A DNA stretch of 64,000 bases from Balneola sp. MJW-20 (GCF_040811775.1 NZ_JBFNXW010000001.1:186001-250000), one strand, 5' to 3'; shown: positions 28,031-37,904, numbered from the stretch's first letter. Notes: a model not told the origin generated them from the sequence alone. A program made the numbers and translations.

Positions 28031-28785
28031 GATCTTTCTTTTTCTTCGATCTCACTATCGATCATTTCCATTAAGTCAACTATATCGGCTCTCAAATTGC
28101 TGTAAAAATATTCAACAAATATCTTAGTATGATTACGGAGAGTCTTCAGGTAATACAAAAACTCCTGATCATCTCTCAGCGCTTCGAAATCCAGAGGTTT
28201 AAGGGATCCCTGCCCGCCCATAGTGAACTGGTAATCAAGCCCCTCTTCAAATCGTGTAGGAAGGATGGTTTGCCAGCCTAACACGATCTGGTCCACAAAA
28301 TCCTGTTCGGCCTGTAAGAAGAAGTTATACTGCGAATCGTAGACATCCACGATCTTCTTCTGCAGATCATCGTTTGAAATGATGTTCACTCCTTTTGACT
28401 TAAGTGATTCAAAAGCACTGGTGGAGTGTACAAAGCGGGTAGGTAACTGTATCCGGGCGAAGAGTGTGGATACAGAATCTTCATTAATAGTAACGGAGGA
28501 GTTGAGTAGGCCCAGAATAGAATCGGCGGCCTGAATACCCTGCTTATGCTGAGCAATATTAGCATCCACATCAGACAAATCAGTCTCCAGCGATTCCCGG
28601 AAAGATTTCAGGATCTGAATTTCAAAGACGGCTTCTTTGCGCTGCTCGTTCCAGTTATTGATCTGCAGTGCGATGAGGATCCCGATGACCACCAGGACGA
28701 TCTCCCCGACAGCGTATTTGAAATATCGTCCGGTCTTATTTTCCATAACTAAGTTTTGACGGATTCTTCGTAAGAATTGGATCAT
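28027..28785 (-). CDS. DUF6090-like membrane protein (copy 2)
   Basis: The 252-residue protein has the same N-terminus (MIQFLRRIRQNLVMENKTGR) and membrane helix as its downstream neighbour, but the distal domain has diverged strongly (FEIQILKSFRESLETDLSDVD; the end is VDLMEMIDSEIEEKERS). The pair is a tandem duplication in which the N-terminal part has stayed conserved. Function unknown; homo- or hetero-oligomers through the conserved helix can be imagined. Confidence 0.88.
   Translation of the reverse strand: MIQFLRRIRQNLVMENKTGRYFKYAVGEIVLVVIGILIALQINNWNEQRKEAVFEIQILKSFRESLETDLSDVDANIAQHKQGIQAADSILGLLNSSVTINEDSVSTLFARIQLPTRFVHSTSAFESLKSKGVNIISNDDLQKKIVDVYDSQYNFFLQAEQDFVDQIVLGWQTILPTRFEEGLDYQFTMGGQGSLKPLDFEALRDDQEFLYYLKTLRNHTKIFVEYFYSNLRADIVDLMEMIDSEIEEKERS
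28648..28785. repeat. Direct repeat, distal unit of the DUF6090 duplication
   Basis: This is the partner of the repeat at 27893-28030, encoding the same N-terminal segment of copy 2. Similarity falls away beyond the WNE motif. Confidence 0.85.
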
Positions 28786-28958
28786 TTATTTTGGGCTGGA
28801 AGTTGAAGGGGACAAGATGAGGGAATCGGAATTGAAATCAAACTGTACAGCGAGAAGTGAGAATTGGTTATTGGTTATTTGGCCCTGATCCTTGGTCCTC
28901 CCTACAAAAGGCCCTGCTCTGCTCACCCAATTCTTAATTTTTAATCTTTAATTTTTAA

Positions 28959-30017
28959 TCATTTTGCCATGATCTGAGCAGCAACCCTCTCGGCACTAGA
29001 CACCGCCCCATCCATATATCCGGGGGAAACGAGGGATGTCTCAGCACCGGCGATGAAGAACCGGCCATTCATATGAGGTTTATTGTAGAGCTCATGACCA
29101 TTGTTCTGATGAGGAAGCACATGCTCATCATAAGGTGTAAATGTATATTCTTCGTGGGTCCAAACTAGTTCATGGTAATTAAGGTAATGCTCAGCCTGAT
29201 CTCCGTAGTATTTACGGAGCTGATTAACGACCATATTCTTTCTTTCCTGAAGACTTAAGGTGAAATAACTGCCGTTCAGGAACCCTTTCAAAGCATAATG
29301 ATCGTCTTCGAAGTCTGAATGATCATACATCTCGGTTATGGGTCCCACATTGCTGAATACCGTACCGCTTAAATTATCTTTTCTCCAAAACGGATCCTGA
29401 TAGGTAAGTCCGAATTTGATGGATTCTCCCATCCAGGTATGAGTCCGGGCAAGGAGCCTGGTAACCTCTTCCGACAGCCCGGGGTTCAGTTCAACGGATT
29501 TCTGAAGTAGTCTGGGTGGGAGGGTAGAGACCACTATCTTTGATTCGAAACTAAGATCACTGGTTTTAATGGTCAGCCCCTTCTCATCTTCGGTTACAGA
29601 TCGTGCCGGCTGATCAAAATAGATAGAATCATCACTCACTTCATCAGCCAGTATCTGGATCAGCTTGGATGTGCCTCCTCTGATGCGGTAACTTGACTGC
29701 TGATCAGGGGGTAAAGTCACCAGTTGATGAGGACCCATAGAGGTAGGTTCATAGATCGCCCTTTTACCGAGAGTCTGTTCGAAGACTTCAATATTCAGAT
29801 CTTTCAGAAGGGAGATCAGCCGGCGATGCTGAGGGCCCAGCCAGGTAGCACCCATTTCTATAGGGGCTTCGTGTTGCCTATTAGTGGTATAGATCCTGCC
29901 ACCGGTTCGGTTTCTTGCTTCAAGGATAACAACATCCAGATTTTGTTTCAGCAGCAAGTAGTTCAGTGTAAGTCCGGTAAGACCGGCCCCTAAAATGACT
30001 ACATCAGCACGGATCAT
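28959..30017 (-). CDS. FAD-dependent amine oxidase family protein
   Basis: The 352-residue flavoprotein has the dinucleotide-binding motif VVILGAGLTGLTLNYLL, the FAD-contact segment ILEARNRTGGRIYT, and ATWLGPQHRRL. The C-terminal flavin motif is FIAGAETSLVSPGYMDGAV. It belongs to the monoamine oxidase/polyamine oxidase group; the amine substrate is unknown. The length is somewhat short for the family (usually 400-450). Its ATG overlaps the stop of the CIA30-like gene by four bases. Confidence 0.9.
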   Translation of the reverse strand: MIRADVVILGAGLTGLTLNYLLLKQNLDVVILEARNRTGGRIYTTNRQHEAPIEMGATWLGPQHRRLISLLKDLNIEVFEQTLGKRAIYEPTSMGPHQLVTLPPDQQSSYRIRGGTSKLIQILADEVSDDSIYFDQPARSVTEDEKGLTIKTSDLSFESKIVVSTLPPRLLQKSVELNPGLSEEVTRLLARTHTWMGESIKFGLTYQDPFWRKDNLSGTVFSNVGPITEMYDHSDFEDDHYALKGFLNGSYFTLSLQERKNMVVNQLRKYYGDQAEHYLNYHELVWTHEEYTFTPYDEHVLPHQNNGHELYNKPHMNGRFFIAGAETSLVSPGYMDGAVSSAERVAAQIMAK

Positions 30018-30550
30018 TCAGATACCAGGGTGATCTCATCAATAAGCAGCCTGAATGACTGTGGTTTTTTATTGCCAATAAAAAAGCGGGTGACCTCAAA
30101 ATAGTCGTGATTGAAGTTAGGTCCGTCCAGGCGGTTGCCCCGGTAGTTGGGATACATATCACTGAGCGCGATCTCAATTTCCTGCCACTCTCCGTTGGTA
30201 TCGAAATATGTGATGTAAGACTGATAATCGCGTCGACTCCGTTTTACTCGGAACTGATAACGCTTACCATCTCCTTTAACCCTGAGTCTGATCTTACTGT
30301 CTTTGTTTACAGAGATGGGATCGTGCCGGTTCTGCAGAGAAGAAAAACCGCCATTATTCTCCAGGGATACTTCTCCCTCAAAGATACCGTATCCTTGATC
30401 GCTCAGGCTAAAATTACCGCTGGACCTACCGCCCATTACTACATCATCCTCGATCTGCCATTGATTAGCTGCATCATCGTTATTGAAATCGAACAGTACC
30501 TGTGTATTCATGCTTAGAGTAAATAAAAGTGATATGATCAGATATTTCAT
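30014..30550 (-). CDS. CIA30-like (complex I intermediate-associated protein 30) domain protein
   Basis: The 178-residue product has a short signal-like N-terminus (KYLIISLLFTLSMNT), then the CIA30/carbohydrate-binding jelly-roll: QWQIEDDVVMGGRSSG, EGEVSLENNGGFSSLQ, SKIRLRVKGDGKRYQFRV, EWQEIEIALSDMYP, and FFIGNKKPQSFRLLIDEI. In bacteria these proteins are not proven complex I factors. Translationally coupled to the amine oxidase gene, so a shared function is likely. Confidence 0.9.
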   Translation of the reverse strand: MKYLIISLLFTLSMNTQVLFDFNNDDAANQWQIEDDVVMGGRSSGNFSLSDQGYGIFEGEVSLENNGGFSSLQNRHDPISVNKDSKIRLRVKGDGKRYQFRVKRSRRDYQSYITYFDTNGEWQEIEIALSDMYPNYRGNRLDGPNFNHDYFEVTRFFIGNKKPQSFRLLIDEITLVSE

Positions 30551-30705
30551 TTGAAATGGGTGTTTCTCTTGATAATTGGTATGTGCTGAATAAAGTCACA
30601 GAGAGTCAAAATCGTTCAATTTCGAAGTAGCATCATCATGCTGAGCGATTAATCAGTAAATCATTTTTGGCACTTTTTGCAGTACCTGATGTCCTGTCCG
30701 GAATT

Positions 30706-33261
30706 TCATCTGAGACCCTGTAAAGTTTTCTCCGCTAACTGCCGTAATTCTGGCTGATCTTTTTCCGGTTTATTGAGTTTTTCCAGCCCGGAGCTAAGCA
30801 GAGTTCTTGATTCCGAAGTTTTGTCTAACTGAGCCAGGCAAACACCAAGATAGATCATCGAATCTATCGTCAGGTTATGATCATCACCAAAAATCTTTTT
30901 CCTCATATCATAAGCCTCCCGTAGCGGGTTTTCTGCTGCAGCAGGATCATCTGTACTGAGGTATAATTTCCCAAGGTTGTGCAGGGTTTCAGACATCTCG
31001 GTATTCCCGCCGGATGAAGTGCTGCGATATCCTGAAATGGCATCTGTATAGTACCCTTTTGCTTTATCGACATCTCCCTTGGCACTGTATAGAAGTCCAA
31101 GTAATCTTCTGCTGTCGACCGTTAGTTCATGTTCTGTGCCTAGTACTCTTTCACGAATATCATAGGCTTTCAATAGTAACTCTTCTGATAGGTCAACCTG
31201 ACCGGTGCCTCTGTATAGATTTCCAAGATGCGCATAACTTGAGGCTATATCCGGATGATCCTCACCCAGGATACGAAGCCTTACTTCCAGTGCTTGCTGG
31301 TAATATTTTATTGCCCCGTCCATTTTCTGCTGTACCATCATAATGGCGGCAAGATTACTCATTACGTTCGCCGTCTGCATATCACTGTTTCCCGCGGTAA
31401 TAAGCATGACATCGAGTGATTCGCTCATAAGCTGCTCGGCAGCCACAAAATCACCCAGACCGTATTTCAGGGCAGCATAATTACTGAGTAAAACGCCTAC
31501 TGCTTCATTCTGATCACCTGATATGGTTCTCCTGATCTCTATAGCCTGTTTAAGCAGGGAATCGGTTGCTGCGTAATCACCCCTTGACTGTTTCAGCACC
31601 GCCAGGTCATTCAGGGAACGAGCTACATCCAGGTGATCTGTGCCGTAAATGGTTTTGCGCATATTGAGTGCTGCTGTGAGAAGAGAATCAGCTTTTTCGA
31701 AATCCGCTTTCTGACGGTATAACCATCCCATAGAATTCAGAGCCCGTGCGATCTCCGGATGATTGCTGCCATGAAGATCCTCAAGCAGAGAAAATGCTTT
31801 TTCTGCATGTATCAGCGCCTCATCAAAGGACCCCAGGGTCTCGTAAACATCGGAAATCACCAAATACAGATTTGCCTGCTGTGCAGGCTGATCTCGGAAC
31901 TCGGTGTCTACACGTTCTGCTCCCCGCTGTAATAGTTCAACTGCGGAAAGGGCATTATTCTGAGCCTGATCGGGACTTACCAACTCGAACAGATTTGTTA
32001 GAAACCCGCTGACCTGTTCCGCACGGTCACGCTCTCTTTCTGCTTCAACAGCACGTTCCTGAATAGTCTGAGACTGTATCATGGTTACCGTTGCAAAAGT
32101 AATGATCAGAAGGCCTATCACTGCCGAAACGGTCACACTCCATTTATTTCGTGATACGAATTTCCGGGTCTGATAAACCAGGGAATCTTTCTGTGCAAGA
32201 ACCGGCCGATCCTTGAGATACCGGTTCAGATCAGCTGAAAGCTGCTCAACCGAAGCATAACGATCTGCAGGGTCCTTTTTCAGGGCTTTCAGGATCACAC
32301 AATCCAGATCTCCCTTTAATGCTTTGTTATTCGCCCTGGTGGATGGGAGGGGAGGAATCGTATTACAGATCGTCCTTTCAATTTCAGCGGGTGACCTCTT
32401 AACAAATTCATAGGGTAATGTATCAGTAAGAAGCTGATACAGGAGAACTCCCAGTGCATAGACATCACTTGCGGTTGTAATGTTATCGTGTCTTACCTGT
32501 TCCGGAGAGGCATATTCCGGCGTCATGATTCGATTCTGATACTGTGTTTGTCCCGGTTTTTGTTCAGCTCCGGTCAGTTTGGCAATACCGAAGTCAAGCA
32601 GTTTCGGGTCACCCGAAGCAGTGATTAGTATATTTTCAGGTTTAAGATCACGATGAATGATTAGGTTCTGATGCGCATATTGTACAGCGGAACAGACCTT
32701 CAAGAAGAGCTCGATCTTCTTTTCGGTTCCGTATCGGTTTTGGTTTAGAAATTGTGTGATCGGAATTCCCTCTACGTATTCCATTGCGAACCAGGGGACA
32801 CCCTCTTCGGTGGTTCCGCCGTCAAACAGCCGGCCGATATTGGGATGATTCAGCGATGCGAGTATCTGTCGTTCCTCATAAAAACGTTGCAGGATGGATT
32901 CATTTACCAGCTCTTTCCGTATTACTTTTAAAGCTACGAAGCGTTCGAACTGTTCGTCATTCCTTACTGCCAGAAAAACTTTACCCATTCCTCCGGAGGC
33001 AATTTCCCGGATCAGTCGGTAGGGACCGATCATTTTTTCCTTCGATGACTCTTCATCTGAGAAAATGAGAGAGGATTCCAGATGAACCAGGGGCCGGGAA
33101 AGTAATTCCGTTTCTGACTGATCCAGCAGAGACCGGATCTCACTTAGCAAAGCTTTGTCTTCACCACATGAATTAAGGAGGTAGGTTTCTCTTTCTTCTG
33201 CCTCAAGCTTCAGGGCTTCATCACATATCGTTTCAATTTTTGTCCATCTGGCCGGATCCAT
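30706..33261 (-). CDS. Membrane Ser/Thr protein kinase with TPR repeats
   Basis: The 851-residue protein has a kinase domain at about residues 79-350: glycine loop IASGGMGKVF, Lys112 in VALKVI, the HRDLKPEN catalytic loop at 203-210, DFGIAKL at 223 and APE equivalent TPEYASPEQ. One membrane helix follows at about 374-394. The C-terminal 440 residues hold a series of tetratricopeptide repeats of roughly 42 residues (ALNSMGWLYRQKADFEKA, SLNDLAVLKQSRGDYAA, SYAHLGNLYRGTGQVDL and others). This is the architecture of PknB-like kinases paired with ECF-like sigma factors. The sigma gene ends 12 bases upstream, so they form one operon. Confidence 0.95.
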   Translation of the reverse strand: MDPARWTKIETICDEALKLEAEERETYLLNSCGEDKALLSEIRSLLDQSETELLSRPLVHLESSLIFSDEESSKEKMIGPYRLIREIASGGMGKVFLAVRNDEQFERFVALKVIRKELVNESILQRFYEERQILASLNHPNIGRLFDGGTTEEGVPWFAMEYVEGIPITQFLNQNRYGTEKKIELFLKVCSAVQYAHQNLIIHRDLKPENILITASGDPKLLDFGIAKLTGAEQKPGQTQYQNRIMTPEYASPEQVRHDNITTASDVYALGVLLYQLLTDTLPYEFVKRSPAEIERTICNTIPPLPSTRANNKALKGDLDCVILKALKKDPADRYASVEQLSADLNRYLKDRPVLAQKDSLVYQTRKFVSRNKWSVTVSAVIGLLIITFATVTMIQSQTIQERAVEAERERDRAEQVSGFLTNLFELVSPDQAQNNALSAVELLQRGAERVDTEFRDQPAQQANLYLVISDVYETLGSFDEALIHAEKAFSLLEDLHGSNHPEIARALNSMGWLYRQKADFEKADSLLTAALNMRKTIYGTDHLDVARSLNDLAVLKQSRGDYAATDSLLKQAIEIRRTISGDQNEAVGVLLSNYAALKYGLGDFVAAEQLMSESLDVMLITAGNSDMQTANVMSNLAAIMMVQQKMDGAIKYYQQALEVRLRILGEDHPDIASSYAHLGNLYRGTGQVDLSEELLLKAYDIRERVLGTEHELTVDSRRLLGLLYSAKGDVDKAKGYYTDAISGYRSTSSGGNTEMSETLHNLGKLYLSTDDPAAAENPLREAYDMRKKIFGDDHNLTIDSMIYLGVCLAQLDKTSESRTLLSSGLEKLNKPEKDQPELRQLAEKTLQGLR

Positions 33262-33273
33262 GATATATCCATG

Positions 33274-33909
33274 TTAATGATTACTGTCGGGACTGTTCAG
33301 TTCTCTTTTAAGCCACAACTGAGCTGCAGTCCAAGCTCTTCGCACCGTTACAGGTGCAATACCCATCACTTCGGAGATCTCTTTCCAGGTGAGTCCTCCA
33401 AAAAAGTGATAGTCTACTACAAGACTTCCCCTCTCGTTGAACTCCTTCATTCGGTCAAGTGCCTCACTAAGATTTAGAATCTCTTCGGCCATAGAATCTG
33501 TCATCATACTGGCGGAAGGATCTTCAATATCATCTAATTCAACCATTGAGTATTCCCCGCCACGTTTTACCGCATTTCTTTTTTCTGCATAATTGATGAG
33601 AATTCGCTTCATAGCCAGGGCTGCAACTCCCAGAAAATGGGCACGGCTTTGCCATTCTACGCGGTCATGGTCTATGAGTTTAAAGTACGCTTCATGAACC
33701 AGCGCGGTGGTATCGAGGGTATGGCCATTGCGTTCGAATCGCAGCTTTTGATGGGCAATATTCTTCATTTCCCCGTAAACGAGGGGAAGCAGTTTATTGA
33801 TCGCTTCTTTGTCGCCGGCCTGTGAAGCCTGCAGCATCTGCGTCAGTGCCTGTTTGTTATAGCTTTGTTCTTCCGGCATACCTCTGACCTCTCCCACGTT
33901 TATTTCCAT
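33274..33909 (-). CDS. ECF-like RNA polymerase sigma factor (TIGR02999-type)
   Basis: The 211-residue protein matches the ECF-like group that often accompanies Ser/Thr kinases. It has the N-terminal QASQAGDKEAINKLLPLVYGE, the group signature DTTALVHEAYFKL, region 2.4 WQSRAHFLGVAALAMKRIL, and region 4 with WKEISEVMGIAPVTVRRAW. The kinase encoded immediately downstream is the likely regulator, by phosphorylation; this is inferred from the family arrangement. Confidence 0.93.
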   Translation of the reverse strand: MEINVGEVRGMPEEQSYNKQALTQMLQASQAGDKEAINKLLPLVYGEMKNIAHQKLRFERNGHTLDTTALVHEAYFKLIDHDRVEWQSRAHFLGVAALAMKRILINYAEKRNAVKRGGEYSMVELDDIEDPSASMMTDSMAEEILNLSEALDRMKEFNERGSLVVDYHFFGGLTWKEISEVMGIAPVTVRRAWTAAQLWLKRELNSPDSNH

Positions 33910-34108
33910 TATGAGGTCATTCAGATCATACCCAACTTAGCAAATTAAGGGAATAAGTCAATTCAGCGGCTTTTAAAAGGGATCTGAAAAAATCATGATC
34001 ACCCTCGTTTTTTTTCCTGCGTAAGTAACAGAGATCACCTGTAAATATCATTTGATGATTTCAGGGGATCTCATGAGAAAACATAAAGTAACTCTTGAGG
34101 TATGCATC

Positions 34109-36718
34109 ATGAAATCACAAATATCCGTATTACTTACGATTCTAGTGTTAATATTAATCGCTTCTTGTGGAAAGAATAATCCCGCATCTGGAAACGAGAA
34201 CGATCCACCCGGACCGCCTGCTGATCCGGGAATAGCGACCAAAGATATTGGCCCCGCCGGAGGTAGTCTGACATCAAAAGACGGGCTCCTGACCCTGAAC
34301 TTCCCAGCCGGAGCACTTGGTAATGTGGAATCTATTACCGTTGAAAAGGTAACTGCGGATGATCTTGGCTCTGAGTTTGATGAGCTTTTACAGGCTTCAG
34401 GAATATCGGACGTATATGAGCTGGGTCCCGATGGTCTTCAGTTTGATGAGCCGGTCGGAATTGTATATGGATCATCTCAGAATCCCACTCATTCTGATGA
34501 TTCCCTGAAATTCAATTCTGAATACTTATTTACTTCGTCCGGGGGCAATATCGAGTTGCTTGACAGCCTGATGACAACCGTAGATTTTGAGAATGGAACT
34601 ATTCAAATATCCGGAAACCTGGATCATTTTTCTCCTTTGGTCACTTCACAGGTAAATGATGGAGTGTCATTCTTTGTATTCGATGTTCCGGATGAACTGG
34701 AACTAGAGCAGTCATTTGAAGCAAGGGCAGAGATATATGATTCCTATGCAGGATCACAACCTGATATTATATCGTTGCCGGGACCTGCTTCCTATGAAGA
34801 CAAATCCGGGACTCCGATAGTAGCAGGCTTTAGTCCGTTGGTAGCAGATCTGGCTCCGGATACTTCAAATGGTTTTAAAGGATCATTTGAATATTCATGT
34901 AATGATATCGGACTGGGAGTTTATGCTGCACTTCTATCCGTAAATGTTACTTTCAATTTTGAATCAGGGGCGATCAATGCAGAAAGTTTTGCAACCTTCA
35001 GAACCACTGTGGACTGCATAGAAAAAGCACTGCCTAAAAAGGATCTTGTTGTTAGTCTGGATGGAAGCGGTAGTGGAACCGTGGTCAGTGACCCTGAAGG
35101 AATAGACTGTCCCGGAGAATGTGAAAACTCGTTCACCGAGAATAATGATGTGATCCTGGATGCTAACCCGGCTGAGGGATCAAAATTTACAGGCTGGACC
35201 GGAGATATTGGTTCAAATAATGCAGATGACCCGTTGATCACACTCACCATGGATCAGGATAGAAGTGTGACTGCAATTTTTGATGAGATCCCGTCTTATA
35301 CTTTAACAGTTTTAAAGAGTGGTGAAGGCAGCGGGACGGTAAGCAGCGATCCTCCGGGAATAAATTATGGAGATGACAATACCGAAGATTACCCGGAAAA
35401 TACGGTAGTCACACTCACGGCTACACCGGATGAAGGCTCTGTTTTTCAGTTCTGGAGTGGAAATATAGGTACCGAGAATTCGGGTTCTGAAAACCCAATT
35501 AAGGTCACAATGGATCAGGCCCGTTCGGTATCTGCCGTTTTCGGTAAACCAGCAACAGCTGGCGGTATAGAGTTGGGACTGTATTTCCTATTGGCGGATC
35601 TCTTTTCTCCAGAAACTATATTTTCAATGGCTGATTTTGAAACATTTGCCCCGCCGAATTCACAAAATGGATATGGTGGATCAGGAAATAGCCTTAATAT
35701 TGGAGAGCGTATACCAATGCTCGTACAGGGAGCCGGAGGTTTTATCGTATTTGATCTGGTTTCAAATGAATTATTGCTCGATTTCACTAATGTATCGGGT
35801 AATGATACCACCTTCTTCGGACTGAGGACTCCACTGGGTGCACTGGCCGTATCAAGACCGGATCCGGGCCCGAATACTGCCTCTGTGATCGCTAGTTTCG
35901 GGTTGGATCAAAACAGTACCACCCGTGGCTTTAGTGTATATCCCTGGGATCAGCAACAGATGGAATACAGTAAAGATCAGCCCGCAACATACCCGCCTGT
36001 GATGGATGCATTTCCGATAGGGGGTGAAAGCATCAGTGATGAAGTGGTTATAGTGAGGGAAGGTAATTTCGGGATCAATTTCCTGAGATACAGTGAACCT
36101 ACCGATTCTTATGTTCTCAGATCGAGAAATGATAATCTGAATATCAATCGTTATGGATCCGAACCCGCTGTGACTGCATACGGGGAAGAAGTGGAAGGTG
36201 CATTACTGGTAGTTAATGCGGTCGGTGACCTCTATTTCGAGACCCGTAATGGCCTGATACCCACGGTTAATGTAGGGAACCTGGGACAAAGAATAATCCG
36301 CCTGCGCTGTATGCTTCCGGTATGTGTAGCAACTGATTTTGACGGGAATGCGGTGCGTCTCATTACCTGGGACGGACAGACAGAACCAAGCATTGCAGGA
36401 AATTCCATTGGTGTGGGAGCCGGTCCGGTGGACCCGGATCTGTATACCCTTCCAAACGGAAACATCCTGGTAGCAGTGGCTGGATTCCAGGATAATACCA
36501 TCACATTGATGGAAGTGGCACAGAATGGTACGCCAGTGAACATCGAACAGTATGATCTGCCGGAAGGATGTGTCAGTCCGGGTCATGTGATACTGGAAGA
36601 CAATCCGGATGACGCAGCAAATCCGCTGGTTATCGGAACCTGTTATGAGTCAGGTAATTACTTCGTCAATGACCTGCAGAATTCCGGCGGACTCTTTACA
36701 CCGGTCGGAGGAATGTAG
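34109..36718 (+). CDS. Large lipoprotein with InlB B-repeat-like domains
   Basis: The 869-residue protein has a lipoprotein signal (SQISVLLTILVLILIASC). After a flexible linker comes a ZU5-like beta segment (TKDIGPAGGSLTSKDGLLTL). Next are two divergent InlB B-repeat domains of about 75 residues (LDGSGSGTVVSDPEGIDCPG with KFTGWTGDIG; GEGSGTVSSDPPGINYGDD with VFQFWSGNIG). A C-terminal half of roughly 380 residues contains repeated strand pairs and may form a propeller. It is presumably displayed on the outer surface; ligand unknown. ATG 34109 directly precedes the signal; earlier in-frame starts at 34052 seem less likely. A strong terminator follows. Confidence 0.85.
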   Translation: MKSQISVLLTILVLILIASCGKNNPASGNENDPPGPPADPGIATKDIGPAGGSLTSKDGLLTLNFPAGALGNVESITVEKVTADDLGSEFDELLQASGISDVYELGPDGLQFDEPVGIVYGSSQNPTHSDDSLKFNSEYLFTSSGGNIELLDSLMTTVDFENGTIQISGNLDHFSPLVTSQVNDGVSFFVFDVPDELELEQSFEARAEIYDSYAGSQPDIISLPGPASYEDKSGTPIVAGFSPLVADLAPDTSNGFKGSFEYSCNDIGLGVYAALLSVNVTFNFESGAINAESFATFRTTVDCIEKALPKKDLVVSLDGSGSGTVVSDPEGIDCPGECENSFTENNDVILDANPAEGSKFTGWTGDIGSNNADDPLITLTMDQDRSVTAIFDEIPSYTLTVLKSGEGSGTVSSDPPGINYGDDNTEDYPENTVVTLTATPDEGSVFQFWSGNIGTENSGSENPIKVTMDQARSVSAVFGKPATAGGIELGLYFLLADLFSPETIFSMADFETFAPPNSQNGYGGSGNSLNIGERIPMLVQGAGGFIVFDLVSNELLLDFTNVSGNDTTFFGLRTPLGALAVSRPDPGPNTASVIASFGLDQNSTTRGFSVYPWDQQQMEYSKDQPATYPPVMDAFPIGGESISDEVVIVREGNFGINFLRYSEPTDSYVLRSRNDNLNINRYGSEPAVTAYGEEVEGALLVVNAVGDLYFETRNGLIPTVNVGNLGQRIIRLRCMLPVCVATDFDGNAVRLITWDGQTEPSIAGNSIGVGAGPVDPDLYTLPNGNILVAVAGFQDNTITLMEVAQNGTPVNIEQYDLPEGCVSPGHVILEDNPDDAANPLVIGTCYESGNYFVNDLQNSGGLFTPVGGM

Positions 36719-36771
36719 TCCGGATCAATAATGAATATAGTGCAGATGCACTATTCATGATGCAAATCAGG

Positions 36772-36803
36772 CCGCCTCTTTCCGTAAGGAGAGGGGCGGT
36801 TTT
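36772..36803 (+). terminator. Intrinsic terminator of the InlB-repeat lipoprotein gene
   Basis: CCGCCTCTTTCC (36772-36783) pairs with GGAGAGGGGCGG (36788-36799) across GTAA, including two G-U pairs, then TTTT. Another hairpin, ATAGTGCA/TGCACTAT, precedes it at about 36736-36753. Confidence 0.85.
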
Positions 36804-36818
36804 AGTTTATCCGGTGAT

Positions 36819-37325
36819 CTATGCAGCTTCTCTTTTTGCCTTTTTGATCAGTTTATAAGCCCAATCGTAATGACTCGATGAGTTCGCGATCAGGTAAGCA
36901 CCCAAAGAAGTGGAACCGGTCCAGTTATAGCGTTTTTTCTCAAAGAGTTCATTATCAGTGTGAGACTGAATGATCTCCTGGAGTTGATTAAAAGAGCTGT
37001 TCAGCTCAATACGTATACTATCCAGTTTATCGGAGGAGTATAAAATTTGTATCACTTTATTTAATTCCGGTGTTTGTTTCCATGTATAACCTTTAGCCGG
37101 CATGTCCGGTTTGTCGCCGTTCATTCCTGACCGGTACCATTTAAAGAACATGGTATGCCAGTGATGCAGATGTGCAAGTACATCACGTATGTTTCGGTTC
37201 AGATATTTATCCGGGAATTCTGATTCCTGCTCTGTTTTTGAATACGAATCGACAAGCTCATTTAGACGTTTGAAATTTACCTGACTCACATCGATCAGTT
37301 CTGTTTTGTTTAGAGGCTTAGACAT
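36819..37325 (-). CDS. ClbS/DfsB family four-helix protein
   Basis: The 168-residue protein matches ClbS/DfsB (DUF1706) proteins: NRNIRDVLAHLHHWHTMFFKW with the paired His, YTWKQTPELNKVI, and the C-terminal SLGAYLIANSSSHYDWAYKLI. ClbS protects against the genotoxin colibactin by hydrolysing its cyclopropane; most relatives have no assigned role. ATG 37325 is used since an upstream TTG adds only 11 unrelated residues. Confidence 0.9.
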   Translation of the reverse strand: MSKPLNKTELIDVSQVNFKRLNELVDSYSKTEQESEFPDKYLNRNIRDVLAHLHHWHTMFFKWYRSGMNGDKPDMPAKGYTWKQTPELNKVIQILYSSDKLDSIRIELNSSFNQLQEIIQSHTDNELFEKKRYNWTGSTSLGAYLIANSSSHYDWAYKLIKKAKREAA

Positions 37326-37379
37326 GAGGTTGCCAAAGTCTGAATACCCAGTTAGCAATAAATACGGTCTCCATGATTT

Positions 37380-37904
37380 TTATGCCGTGCGAATCCCGGT
37401 TCTCCTGATCCTCCAGATACAGCCCGAGATCGTTATGATTGCCAAAGCCGAAAGAACAAGTGGGGCTATGATCATTGCCGGATCTTGCCCGAAAAAGTCT
37501 TTGGTTAAGGCCATGATCAGAATAGATAAATACCATATGCTGACCAGGATACCGGCCCACAGTACCCATCGCGGTGAATCAGGGCCCCACACACTCAAGG
37601 TCCACCCCGCAAGGTAGGGCAGGAAAAGAATGGCCCACCAGCCGGATAATCCTTGCTCACCCCCGACTCCTCCGTACCAGCTCACCCCCCATAATGCAGC
37701 AACACCGATAAGGATCAATATGAACATCCAGAGATGAAACCGTTTGTATCCCGATTCTGGTTTTTGCAGGTAGGATCCCAGAGCGATCATAGCACTACCC
37801 GGAAGTATGAGTAATGAACCTTCCATAGGATCGATCGCACCCACTAATATGGCAATGAAACCTCCTACGATCATGATTTCAGACCAGCTTCGTTTTGTAG
37901 CCAT
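37380..37904 (-). CDS. Hypothetical membrane protein with five to six helices
   Basis: The 174-residue product is mostly hydrophobic (IMIVGGFIAILVGAIDP, LLILPGSAMIALGSYL, LWMFILILIGVAALWGVSW, AILFLPYLAGWTLSVWG, WAGILVSIWYLSILIMA, MIIAPLVLSALAIITISG) and ends with a basic tail. No family is recognised. A perfect AGGAGG (37910-37915) five bases upstream supports the ATG at 37904. Confidence 0.75.
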   Translation of the reverse strand: MATKRSWSEIMIVGGFIAILVGAIDPMEGSLLILPGSAMIALGSYLQKPESGYKRFHLWMFILILIGVAALWGVSWYGGVGGEQGLSGWWAILFLPYLAGWTLSVWGPDSPRWVLWAGILVSIWYLSILIMALTKDFFGQDPAMIIAPLVLSALAIITISGCIWRIRRTGIRTA

